Source: Actinomycetes bacterium (GTDB lineage Bacteria; Actinomycetota; Actinomycetes; Streptosporangiales; Streptosporangiaceae). From it: DNA of 7,033 nucleotides. Location of the stretch: positions 1-7,033 of the forward strand of contig JAFACJ010000711.1 of the NCBI GenBank assembly GCA_023425615.1, in the 5' to 3' direction. Positions 1 to 6,145 of the stretch are shown piece by piece; position 1 is the first letter of the stretch; each line of letters begins with the position of its first letter. The notes below the pieces were generated by a model, which worked only from the letters and a program-made list of their open reading frames with translations, did not search any database and was not told the DNA's origin. The translations under genes and the position numbers were made by a program.

Positions 1-1
1 C

Positions 2-586
2 GGGCTGCGCGGCCCCCGGTCGTTCGCGCTGCCGGAGTTCGACCCGTTCTGGAAGCTGGTGCAGGAGAGCGGCACCCTGGTCGCCTTCCACTCCTCCGAC
101 AGCGGCTACGCCCGGTACGTGAGCGACTGGGAGGGCTCGCAGCGCGAGTACCTGCCGTTCAAGCCGCAGCCCTTCCGCCACCTGGGGCAGTGGCGGCCGA
201 TCGAGGACGCGGTGGGGTCGCTGATCTGCCACGGCACCCTGTCCCGCTTCCCCGACCTGAAGATCGCGACCGTGGAGACCGGGTCGTCCTGGGTCGCCCC
301 GCTGATGGCGAACCTGAAGGACACCTTCAAGAAGATGCCGCAGGGCTTCCAGGAGAACCCGGTGGAGCAGATGCGCCGGCTGATCCACGTCAGCCCGTTC
401 ATCGAGGACGACATGGCCGCGCTCGGCGACCTGCTCGGGATCGACCGCGTGCTGTTCGGCTCGGACTACCCCCACCCCGAGGGCAAGGCCGACCCGATCA
501 CCCACGTCGACGAGCTCGGCGCGCTGAGCGAGGAGGACAAGGCCAAGGTCATGGGCGGCAACCTCGCCAGGCTGATCGCGCGATGA
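2..586 (+). CDS. Amidohydrolase family protein (ACMSD-like TIM barrel), 5'-truncated by the window edge
   Basis: The reading frame is open from the window edge, so the true start lies upstream; 194 C-terminal residues are visible. The fold is inferred from a His in AFHSSDSG (visible residue 30), a Glu in VETGSSWV (residue 92), and the strong motif FGSDYPHPEG near the end (residues 152-161), whose Asp155 is the usual late metal ligand. The C-terminal GGNLARL is also typical. Family members are Zn-dependent hydrolases or non-oxidative decarboxylases (ACMSD, gamma-resorcylate decarboxylase). The third His ligand of ACMSD appears to be replaced by Glu92, as in many uncharacterised actinobacterial members, so hydrolase versus decarboxylase cannot be decided. 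The N-terminal HxH motif would lie outside the window. It overlaps the following ligase gene by 4 bases (ATGA), implying co-translation. A GTG at 59 is internal, because similarity-bearing sequence continues upstream of it. Confidence 0.85.
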   Translation, partial: GLRGPRSFALPEFDPFWKLVQESGTLVAFHSSDSGYARYVSDWEGSQREYLPFKPQPFRHLGQWRPIEDAVGSLICHGTLSRFPDLKIATVETGSSWVAPLMANLKDTFKKMPQGFQENPVEQMRRLIHVSPFIEDDMAALGDLLGIDRVLFGSDYPHPEGKADPITHVDELGALSEEDKAKVMGGNLARLIAR

Positions 587-2010
587 GCTGGGACACCATC
601 CCCGAGATGGTGCTCAGCTCGTCCGACCGCTTCGGTGACGCCGAAGCGGTCGTGGACGGGCGGCTCCGGCTCACCTTCACCGAACTGACCGAGCGCATCC
701 GCGTGGCGGCGGGGGCGTTCGCCTCGGCCGGTATCGGGAAGGGGGACCGGGCCGCCGTCTGGGCGCCCAACTCGGCCGAATGGATCATCGCGGCGCTCGG
801 CCTGGTGACGGCGGGCGGCGTGCTGATCCCGGTCAACACCCGGTTCAAGACCGAGGAGGCCGGCGACGTCATCCGCCGCAGCGGATCCAAGCTCGTCCTG
901 GTCCAGCAGGGCTTTCTCGGGCAGGAGTACACCGCCCCCGGCGGGATCCCGGTGATCGACCTGAAGTCCGGCTTCCTGGAGGACGGCTCGCCGTTCGAGC
1001 GGAAGGTGAGCGGTGATGACATCGCCGACGCCATCTTCACTTCGGGGACGACGGGGCGCCCCAAGGGCGTCATGATGAACCACCGCCAGACGCTCCGGCT
1101 GTACTCCGAGTGGTGCGACCTGGCCGGTACCCGAGAGGGCGACCGCTATCTGATGGTCAACCCCTTCTTCCACACCTTCGGGTACAAGGCCGGCATCATC
1201 TCCTCGTTCATCCGCGGCATGACGATGCTCCCGGTGCCGGTCTTCGACGTGGAGAAGGTCCTCGACCTGGTGGAACGGGAGAAGGTGACGGTGCTGCCGG
1301 GTGCGCCGACCCTCTACCACTCGCTGCTGGAGGCGCCCAAGGACCGCGACCTGTCGACGCTGCGGGTGGCCGTCACCGGCGCCGCCGACATCCCCGTGGA
1401 GCTCATCCGCCGGGTCAGCACCGAACTGTCCTTCACCTCGATCATGACCGGCTACGGCCTGACCGAGGCGGGGACGGCGACGGCGTCACGCCCCGGCGAC
1501 TCCTTCGAGGACGTCGCGACGACGGTCGGCACCCCCTGCGACGGCGTCGAGGTGAGCATCGCCGCCGACGGCGAGGTGCTGGTCCGCGGCTACACCGTCA
1601 TGCAGGGCTACCTCGACGACCCGGCCGCCACCGCCGAGGCGATCGACGCGGACGGCTGGCTGCACACCGGCGATCTGGGGTCGCTGGGCGACGACGGCAG
1701 GCTGAAGATCATCGGCCGGAAGAAGGACATGTTCATCGTGGGCGGGTTCAACGCCTACCCCGCCGAGATCGAGGACTTCCTGCTGGAGCACCCAGCCGTC
1801 GCCCAGGCCGCCGTGGTCGGCGTCCCCGACGAGCGGCTCGGCCAGGTCGGCAAGGCGTTCGTCGTCACCCGCGGCGAGCTCACGGCCGAGGAGCTGATCG
1901 CCTGGAGCCGGGAGCGGATGGCCGGGTACAAGGTGCCGCGCTCGGTGGAGTTCCGCGACGAACTGCCGCTGAACGCCACCGGCAAGGTCATGAAGGACCT
2001 GCTGCGGTGA
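583..2010 (+). CDS. Acyl-CoA ligase (AMP-forming), FadD3-like
   Basis: 475 residues. It activates a carboxylic acid to its CoA thioester through an acyl-adenylate, and is probably cytosolic. The ANL-superfamily motifs appear in order: the P-loop FTSGTTGRPKG (152-162), YGLTE (291-295), GWLHTGD (358-364), the hinge GRKKDMFIVGGFNAYPAEIE (378-397), and PLNATGK with catalytic Lys468. All catalytic positions are intact. From memory it resembles Mycobacterium FadD3 (steroid C/D-ring propionate CoA ligase) in segments such as NPFFHTFGYKAGI and DADGWLHTGD. That points to a bulky or cyclic acid rather than acetate, but it does not prove a steroid substrate. It is slightly shorter than FadD3 (about 500 aa). 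The ATG at 583 is chosen because it overlaps the upstream stop (ATGA) and matches the family N-terminus; no strong ribosome binding site precedes it, so translational coupling is likely. The frame is open further upstream, but that part lies inside the amidohydrolase gene. Confidence 0.93.
   Translation: MSWDTIPEMVLSSSDRFGDAEAVVDGRLRLTFTELTERIRVAAGAFASAGIGKGDRAAVWAPNSAEWIIAALGLVTAGGVLIPVNTRFKTEEAGDVIRRSGSKLVLVQQGFLGQEYTAPGGIPVIDLKSGFLEDGSPFERKVSGDDIADAIFTSGTTGRPKGVMMNHRQTLRLYSEWCDLAGTREGDRYLMVNPFFHTFGYKAGIISSFIRGMTMLPVPVFDVEKVLDLVEREKVTVLPGAPTLYHSLLEAPKDRDLSTLRVAVTGAADIPVELIRRVSTELSFTSIMTGYGLTEAGTATASRPGDSFEDVATTVGTPCDGVEVSIAADGEVLVRGYTVMQGYLDDPAATAEAIDADGWLHTGDLGSLGDDGRLKIIGRKKDMFIVGGFNAYPAEIEDFLLEHPAVAQAAVVGVPDERLGQVGKAFVVTRGELTAEELIAWSRERMAGYKVPRSVEFRDELPLNATGKVMKDLLR
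624..652. repeat. Perfect 12-base inverted repeat with a 5-base loop inside the ligase gene
   Basis: The arms at 624-635 (cgaccgcttcgg) and 641-652 (ccgaagcggtcg) are exact reverse complements around the loop tgacg. The structure covers ligase codons 14-24 (encoding roughly DRFGDAEAVV), about 40 bases after the start codon. No T-run follows, so it is not a canonical intrinsic terminator. It could form an mRNA hairpin or be a two-fold symmetric protein-binding site, or it could be a by-product of codon choice at high GC. Confidence 0.6.
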
Positions 2011-2023
2011 CCGCGCGGGGCTG

Positions 2024-2032
2024 AGAGAGGAG
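2024..2032 (+). promoter_or_regulatory. Ribosome binding site for the dehydrogenase gene
   Basis: The purine-rich agagaggag ends five bases before the ATG at 2038, in the 27-base gap after the ligase stop. It supports this start and suggests independent ribosome entry here. Confidence 0.75.
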
Positions 2033-2037
2033 TCGAG

Positions 2038-2850
2038 ATGCGCCTGGGATTCGTCGGTGCGGGGCGGATGGGCCGCCCGATGGCGTGCAGGCTCGCCGAG
2101 GCGGGCCACGAGGTGCGGGTGCTGGGCCGGTCGGCGCAGGCGCGCGCGGAGCTGGAGGCCGAGGGGCTGCACGCCGTCGGGAGCCTCGCCGAGGCGGGTG
2201 AGGGCGCCGACGCGGTGCTGGTGTGCGTCTTCACCGACGAGCAGGTCCGCGAGGTGTGCCTGGACGGCGGGCTGCTGGAGGCCATGCCGTCCGGCTCGGT
2301 GCTCGTCCTGCACACCACCGGGAGCCCGGCCACGGCCGAGGCTGTCGCAGCGCAGGCCGCGCCGCGGGGCGTCGAGGTGCTCGACGTCCCCGTCAGCGGC
2401 GGGCCGCACGACATCGCCTCGGGCAGGCTGACGCTCTTCGCGGGCGGTACGGGCGACGCGCTGGAGAAGGCGCGGCCGGTGCTGAACGCCTACGGCGACC
2501 CGCTCCTGCACGTGGGACCCCTGGGCTCGGGCCAGCGGGTGAAGCTCATCAACAACGCGCTGTTCGCCGCGCAGCTCGGCCTGCTGGCGGACGCCGTCCG
2601 GCTGGGCGAGCGGTGGGGGGTGCCGGAGGAGGCGCTGCTCCAGGCGCTTCCCCACGCCAGCTCCACGAGCCGCGCGCTGATGGGCGTGGTGTCCCGTGGC
2701 TCGGTCGCGGCGTTCACCGCGTCCACGCAGCAGTTCCTCGGCAAGGACGTCGACAACGTCAGGAAGGTCTCCGCCGAGCTCGGCGGGGACCTCGGCTCGC
2801 TGGAGGCCGGGCTGACCGCCCTGGCCGAGTCCATCGCATCGAAGGAGTGA
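2038..2850 (+). CDS. NAD(P)-dependent oxidoreductase of the 3-hydroxyisobutyrate dehydrogenase / beta-hydroxyacid dehydrogenase family
   Basis: 270 residues. Family members oxidise beta-hydroxyacids (3-hydroxyisobutyrate, tartronate semialdehyde, 6-phosphogluconate) with NAD or NADP. The N-terminal Rossmann motif is VGAGRMGRPM (6-15). The substrate-binding motif is DVPVSGG (116-122). The catalytic helix GSGQRVKLINN (163-173) carries the proposed catalytic Lys169 and the conserved Asn173. The C-terminal LGKD (234-237) matches the family Lys-Asp pair. All key residues are present. It is a little shorter than the usual 290-300 residues. No Asp or Glu sits clearly at the end of strand beta2; the sequence there is VLGRSAQAR (28-36), which would favour NADP over NAD, but this is inference. 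Its stop precedes the next ATG by 2 bases. Beside a CoA mutase, a branched hydroxyacid or semialdehyde intermediate is a plausible substrate. Confidence 0.9.
   Translation: MRLGFVGAGRMGRPMACRLAEAGHEVRVLGRSAQARAELEAEGLHAVGSLAEAGEGADAVLVCVFTDEQVREVCLDGGLLEAMPSGSVLVLHTTGSPATAEAVAAQAAPRGVEVLDVPVSGGPHDIASGRLTLFAGGTGDALEKARPVLNAYGDPLLHVGPLGSGQRVKLINNALFAAQLGLLADAVRLGERWGVPEEALLQALPHASSTSRALMGVVSRGSVAAFTASTQQFLGKDVDNVRKVSAELGGDLGSLEAGLTALAESIASKE
2841..2847 (+). promoter_or_regulatory. Ribosome binding site for the EthD-like gene
   Basis: The sequence gaaggag lies inside the last codons of the dehydrogenase gene, five bases before the ATG at 2853. It fixes the start of the small downstream gene, which also lies at the end of a longer open frame in the same phase. 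Confidence 0.8.
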
Positions 2851-2852
2851 CC

Positions 2853-3179
2853 ATGGAACGAGGCATCCTCTACGTCGCCAGCCACCCGGCATCACCGGAG
2901 CGCGAGGCGGAGTTCAACACCTGGTACGAGAAGGTCCACATCCCCGAGGTGTGCGCGCTGCCCGGCTTCGTCGGCGTGCGCCGCTACGCCCCGGTCAAGC
3001 CCGGGGACCCCTACGTGAGCCTCTACGACATCGAGGGCGAGGACCTGAACGAGGTGGTCGGCGGGCTGTTCAAGACCGCGGCCAAGGGCGGGTTCGCCAT
3101 GTCGGACTCCATGCGGATGGACCCGAGACCCGAGATGCGGACCCTCCGGTTCACCTCCTCCTACACCCCGGAGGGCTGA
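2853..3179 (+). CDS. Small EthD-like / dimeric alpha-beta barrel (DABB) protein
   Basis: 108 residues, with no signal peptide or membrane segment. An N-terminal beta strand (ILYVASHP, 5-12) is followed by a helix with FNTWYEKVHIPEV (21-33) and then GFVGVRRY (38-45). That pattern, with a conserved WY and an internal His29, is typical of ferredoxin-like EthD/DABB proteins. Such proteins usually dimerise and act as small isomerases, cyclases, decarboxylases or monooxygenase-type enzymes, or as accessory factors; the specific role here cannot be read from sequence. The start is set by gaaggag at 2841-2847. The stop shares one base with the mutase start (TGATG), so it is probably translationally coupled to the mutase large subunit. 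That makes a role on the mutase substrate or product possible. The family call is by pattern only and has not been checked against a profile. Confidence 0.72.
   Translation: MERGILYVASHPASPEREAEFNTWYEKVHIPEVCALPGFVGVRRYAPVKPGDPYVSLYDIEGEDLNEVVGGLFKTAAKGGFAMSDSMRMDPRPEMRTLRFTSSYTPEG
3170..3174 (+). promoter_or_regulatory. Ribosome binding site for the mutase large subunit
   Basis: ggagg at the very end of the EthD-like gene, four bases before the overlapping ATG at 3179. It supports that start over any upstream codon in the same open frame. Confidence 0.75.
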
Positions 3180-4753
3180 TGGACGACTTCGCCACCTCGT
3201 CCGGCATCCCCCTGAAGGCGGTGTACGGCCCGGAGGACCGGGCCGCCGACCCGCCCGACCCGGGTGCCTACCCCTTCACCCGCGGTAACTTCTCCTCCGG
3301 TTACCGCAAGAAGATGTGGACGTTCCGGCAGTACTCCGGCTTCGGCACCGCCGAGGAGTCCAACCAGCGCTACCGCTACCTGCTGGAGCAGGGCGGCACC
3401 GGCCTCTCGGTGGCGCTCGACCTGCCCACCCAGTGCGGCTACGACTCCGACGACCCCGAGGTGGGCGAGGAGGTCGGCAGGGTCGGCGTCGCGCTCGACA
3501 CCCTCGCCGACGCCGAGGTGCTGTTCGACGGCATCCCCCTGGACAAGATCAGCACCAGCTTCACCATCAACGGGACGGCCGCGATCCTGCTGGCGTTCTA
3601 CGTGGCGGCGGCGGAGAAGAAGGGCGTGCCGAGGGCGAAGCTCACCGGCACGATCCAGAACGACATCCTCAAGGAGTACGCCTCGCGCGGCACCTGGATC
3701 TGGCCGCCCGAGCCGTCGCTGCGGCTCATCGCCGACACCATCGAGTTCTGCGCCGCGGAGGTGCCGCGCTTCAACGCCATCTCCGTGGCGGGCGCGCACT
3801 TCCGCGACGCGGGCGCCAACGCGGTGCAGGAGATGGCCTTCACCCTCGCCGACGGCGTCACCTACTGCGACACCGTCATCGAGCGCGGCCGGATGACGAT
3901 CGAGCAGTTCGCGCCGCAGATCTCCTTCTTCTTCTACACGCACGGCGACTTCTTCGAGGAGATCGCCAAGTACCGCGCAGGGCGCCGCCGCTGGGCGACG
4001 ATCGTCCGCGAGCGGTACGGCGCGACGTCGGACAAGGCGTCGATGTTCCGGTTCGGCTGTGTCTCGGGCGGCGCCTCCCTGTACGCGCCGCAGGCGCAGA
4101 ACAACATCGTCCGTATCGCCTACGAGGCGATGGCCTCGGTGCTGGGCGGCGTCCAGTCGATGTTCACCGCCGCCTGGGACGAGCCGTTCGCGCTGCCCAG
4201 CGAGGAGTCGGCGACGCTCGCGCTGCGCACCCAGCAGGTCCTCGCCTACGAGACCGGCGTCACCCGGGTCGTCGACCCGCTCGGCGGCTCCTACTTCGTC
4301 GAGGCGCTCACCGACGCCACCGAAGAGAAGATCATCGAGATCATGGCCGATCTGGAGCGGCACGGCGGCATGGTCCGCGCCATCGAGGACGGCTACCTCC
4401 AGGGCCTCATCGCTGATGAGGCATACCAGCTCCACCAGGAGATCGAGGGAGGGAAGCGCCCGGTCGTGGGCGTCAACCGCTTCGTCTCGCCGGAGCCGGC
4501 GCCCGACCTCGCCACCTACGAGCTCGACGCCGAAGGCCGCGAACGCCAGCTCAAGCGGCTGGCCAAGGTCACGGCCGAACGCGACGGCGCAGCCGTCCGC
4601 GCCGCCCTCGCCGCGCTCTCCCGCGCCGCGGAGGGCACCGACAACCTCATGGGCCCCCTGATCGACTGCGCCAACGCGTACTGCACGGTCGGCGAGATGG
4701 TCGCCGCCCTGAAGGACGTGTGGGGCGAGTTCCAGCAACCGGTGGTGTTCTGA
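3179..4753 (+). CDS. Coenzyme-B12-dependent acyl-CoA mutase, large (catalytic) subunit
   Basis: 524 residues, covering the substrate-binding TIM barrel of the methylmalonyl-CoA mutase (MCM) family and ending without the B12 domain, which is encoded next door. Family members isomerise acyl-CoA carbon skeletons by adenosylcobalamin radical chemistry. Recognisable segments are [15 protein letters not shown] (48-62), [15 protein letters not shown] (77-91), [10 protein letters not shown] (158-167), [10 protein letters not shown] (204-213) and [16 protein letters not shown] (357-372). Compared by eye with P. shermanii MCM without gaps, it keeps T85, R87, Y89, S114, S164, T166, Q197, R207 and H244 (here T48, R50, Y52, S77, S127, T129, Q160, R170, H207). 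Tyr243 is replaced by Ala206. The MCM 327-330 segment (THSQ) reads FGCV (292-295). Isobutyryl- and 2-hydroxyisobutyryl-CoA mutases (also split) carry Phe or Ile and Gln at the Y89/R207 positions, so a carboxylate-bearing substrate is favoured. The exact substrate is unknown. Confidence 0.93.
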   Translation: MDDFATSSGIPLKAVYGPEDRAADPPDPGAYPFTRGNFSSGYRKKMWTFRQYSGFGTAEESNQRYRYLLEQGGTGLSVALDLPTQCGYDSDDPEVGEEVGRVGVALDTLADAEVLFDGIPLDKISTSFTINGTAAILLAFYVAAAEKKGVPRAKLTGTIQNDILKEYASRGTWIWPPEPSLRLIADTIEFCAAEVPRFNAISVAGAHFRDAGANAVQEMAFTLADGVTYCDTVIERGRMTIEQFAPQISFFFYTHGDFFEEIAKYRAGRRRWATIVRERYGATSDKASMFRFGCVSGGASLYAPQAQNNIVRIAYEAMASVLGGVQSMFTAAWDEPFALPSEESATLALRTQQVLAYETGVTRVVDPLGGSYFVEALTDATEEKIIEIMADLERHGGMVRAIEDGYLQGLIADEAYQLHQEIEGGKRPVVGVNRFVSPEPAPDLATYELDAEGRERQLKRLAKVTAERDGAAVRAALAALSRAAEGTDNLMGPLIDCANAYCTVGEMVAALKDVWGEFQQPVVF

Positions 4754-5154
4754 TGACGACACGAGTCCTCGTCGCCAAGCCCGGCCTCGACGGCCACGAC
4801 CGCGGCGCCAAGATCGTCGCCCGTGCCCTGCGCGACGCGGGGTTCGAGGTGATCTTCACCGGGATCCGGCAGAAGGTCGACGACATCGTGGCGATCGCCC
4901 TCCAGGAGGACGTCGCGGTCGTCGGGCTCAGCATCCTGTCCGGCGCCCACCTCGCGCTGACCGCCAGGACGGTCGAGGCGCTGCGCGCCGCCGACGCCGG
5001 TGACATCGCGGTCATCGTGGGCGGCACGATCCCGCTGTCGGACGTGCCCAGGCTGAAGGAGGCGGGAGCCGCCGCCGTCTTCCCCACCGGCACGCCCCTT
5101 GACGCCCTGGTGGCCGAGGTGCGCGCCCTGACCGCCACCCCCGCCTCGCCTTGA
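4753..5154 (+). CDS. Cobalamin-binding small subunit of the acyl-CoA mutase
   Basis: 133 residues forming a single flavodoxin-like B12-binding domain. It carries the base-off signature DGHDRG (13-18), where His15 would replace dimethylbenzimidazole as the lower cobalt ligand. Lys9, Asp13 and His15 match the MCM Lys604-Asp608-His610 triad. Ser60-Leu62 (SIL) and the Gly-Gly of VGGTIP (90-91) complete the nucleotide-tail pocket. It should pair with the preceding large subunit to form the active mutase, as in IcmA/IcmB and HcmA/HcmB systems. The ATG at 4753 shares one base with the large-subunit stop (TGATG). Only a weak ggtggt precedes it, so translation probably depends on coupling, which helps equal stoichiometry. 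An in-frame upstream GTG (4720) lies inside the large-subunit gene and would add residues outside the domain. Confidence 0.95.
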   Translation: MTTRVLVAKPGLDGHDRGAKIVARALRDAGFEVIFTGIRQKVDDIVAIALQEDVAVVGLSILSGAHLALTARTVEALRAADAGDIAVIVGGTIPLSDVPRLKEAGAAAVFPTGTPLDALVAEVRALTATPASP

Positions 5155-5179
5155 GCGCGCGGAACACGGAACCGAGTTT

Positions 5180-5184
5180 GGAGG
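5180..5184 (+). promoter_or_regulatory. Ribosome binding site deciding the GTG start of the LLM oxidoreductase
   Basis: ggagg in the 34-base gap after the B12 subunit, four bases before GTG 5189. The next ATG in frame (5204) would cut the first beta strand (RIGVMIG), so the GTG is preferred. Confidence 0.75.
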
Positions 5185-5188
5185 AACG

Positions 5189-6145
5189 GTGCGGATCGGT
5201 GTGATGATCGGGGCCGAGCGGGGAGACGGCGCCCGCAAGGTGGCAAAGCTGCTCGCCGACATCGAGTGGGCCGAGTCGGCGGGGCTGGACAGCGCGTGGA
5301 TCCCCCAGGTGCCCACGGACTTCGACGCGCTGACCGCGGTGGCCCTGATGGGCGCCCGCTCCTCGCGGATCGAGCTGGGGACGGCGGTCGTGCCGCTGCA
5401 GGCGCAGCATCCGGTCGCGCTGGCGCGGCAGGCGCTGTCGGCGCAGGCGGCGACCGGGGGACGGCTGACGCTGGGCGTCGGCCCGTCCCACCACTGGATC
5501 GTCCAGGACATGCTGGGCCTGCCGTACGAGAAGCCCGCCGCCTACACCCGCGACTATCTGGAGGTCCTGCGCACCGCGCTGAACGGACCGGGCCCGGTGG
5601 ACGTGGAGAACGACACGTTCAAGGTGCACAACCCGTTCGACCTCGGCCCGGTGTCGCCGATGCCGGTGCTGGTCGCCGCGCTCGGCCCCGTCATGCTGCG
5701 GCTGGCGGGCGAGCACGCCGACGGGACGATCCTGTGGATGGCCGACGAGCGGGCGGTCGCCGAGCACGTCGTGCCGCGCATCACCAAGGCGGCGAAGGAG
5801 GCGGGACGTCAGGCTCCGCGGATCATCGCGAGCATCCCGGTGTGCCTGTGCGAGCCGTCGCGGGTGGAGGAGGCGCGCGAGCGCGCCAACCGGATCCTCG
5901 GCGAGGCGGAGATCTCGCCGAACTACCAGCGGCTGCTGGGGTTCGGCGACGCCCAGGACGTCGGCGACCTGTGCGCGGCCGGCGATGAGAAGGCGATCGC
6001 CGAACGCTTCCGGCGGTTCGCCGACGCCGGTGCCACCGACCTGTCGGTGCGCCTGCTGCCGATCGGCGACACCCGCGACGAACTGGTCGCCTCCAAGTAC
6101 CGGACCCGGGAGATGATCGGCGAGCTCGCGAAGGAGTTCCGGTGA
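5189..6145 (+). CDS. LLM-class flavin/F420-dependent oxidoreductase
   Basis: 318 residues, of the luciferase-like monooxygenase (LLM) TIM-barrel fold. The N-terminal strand is RIGVMIGAE (2-10); SAWIPQ (35-40) follows the first helix. ELGTAVVPLQAQHPVALARQ (62-81) and GRLTLGVGPSHHW (91-103) are the usual cofactor-pocket segments. ALGPVMLRLAGEHADG (164-179) is the typical later signature. In actinomycetes, members of this shape are mostly annotated as F420-dependent; it resembles the MSMEG_4879-type subfamily (TIGR03564) from memory, not by search. F420 versus FMN cannot be settled by eye. Possible roles are oxidation of an alcohol or reduction of an enoyl or carbonyl group in the pathway. It uses a GTG start with ggagg upstream. 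The stop overlaps the CoA-transferase start by 4 bases (GTGA), so it belongs to the same transcript. Confidence 0.9.
   Translation: MRIGVMIGAERGDGARKVAKLLADIEWAESAGLDSAWIPQVPTDFDALTAVALMGARSSRIELGTAVVPLQAQHPVALARQALSAQAATGGRLTLGVGPSHHWIVQDMLGLPYEKPAAYTRDYLEVLRTALNGPGPVDVENDTFKVHNPFDLGPVSPMPVLVAALGPVMLRLAGEHADGTILWMADERAVAEHVVPRITKAAKEAGRQAPRIIASIPVCLCEPSRVEEARERANRILGEAEISPNYQRLLGFGDAQDVGDLCAAGDEKAIAERFRRFADAGATDLSVRLLPIGDTRDELVASKYRTREMIGELAKEFR
6131..6136 (+). promoter_or_regulatory. Ribosome binding site for the CoA-transferase GTG start
   Basis: aaggag within the last codons of the LLM gene, five bases before GTG 6142. It supports this start at the GTGA overlap. Confidence 0.75.

Noticed and set aside
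190..582. Upstream extension of the ligase frame to an ATG at 190
   Set aside because: It lies wholly inside the amidohydrolase gene, gives Arg/Pro/Gly-rich nonsense, and the family N-terminus matches the ATG at 583.
2011..2018. Palindrome ccgcgcgg just after the ligase stop, considered as a terminator
   Set aside because: Only 8 bases with no loop and no following T-run; the next gene has its own ribosome binding site a few bases on, so read-through is expected.
1486..2895. Long reverse-strand open frame across the ligase/dehydrogenase region
   Set aside because: Shadow of GC-rich coding on the + strand; no domain-like sequence and it spans two real genes.
4404..4422. 8-base inverted repeat (gcctcatc / gatgaggc) with a 3-base loop in the mutase large subunit
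   Set aside because: Short, mid-gene, encodes ordinary family sequence, and has no T-run; consistent with chance at this base composition.
3161..4762. Very long open frame on the reverse strand (over 500 codons) opposite the mutase genes
   Set aside because: High-GC genes with G/C-ending codons produce long antisense open frames; the translation is low-complexity and shows no recognisable domain, while the + strand encodes an intact mutase.
3179..5154. Naming the mutase pair icmA/icmB or hcmA/hcmB
   Set aside because: The diagnostic substrate residues (Phe or Ile, and Gln) are not those seen here (Tyr52 and Arg170), so a symbol would imply the wrong substrate.
5155..5188. The 34-base gap before the LLM gene, considered as a promoter or terminator site
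   Set aside because: Apart from the ribosome binding site there is no convincing -10/-35 pair or hairpin in so short a space.
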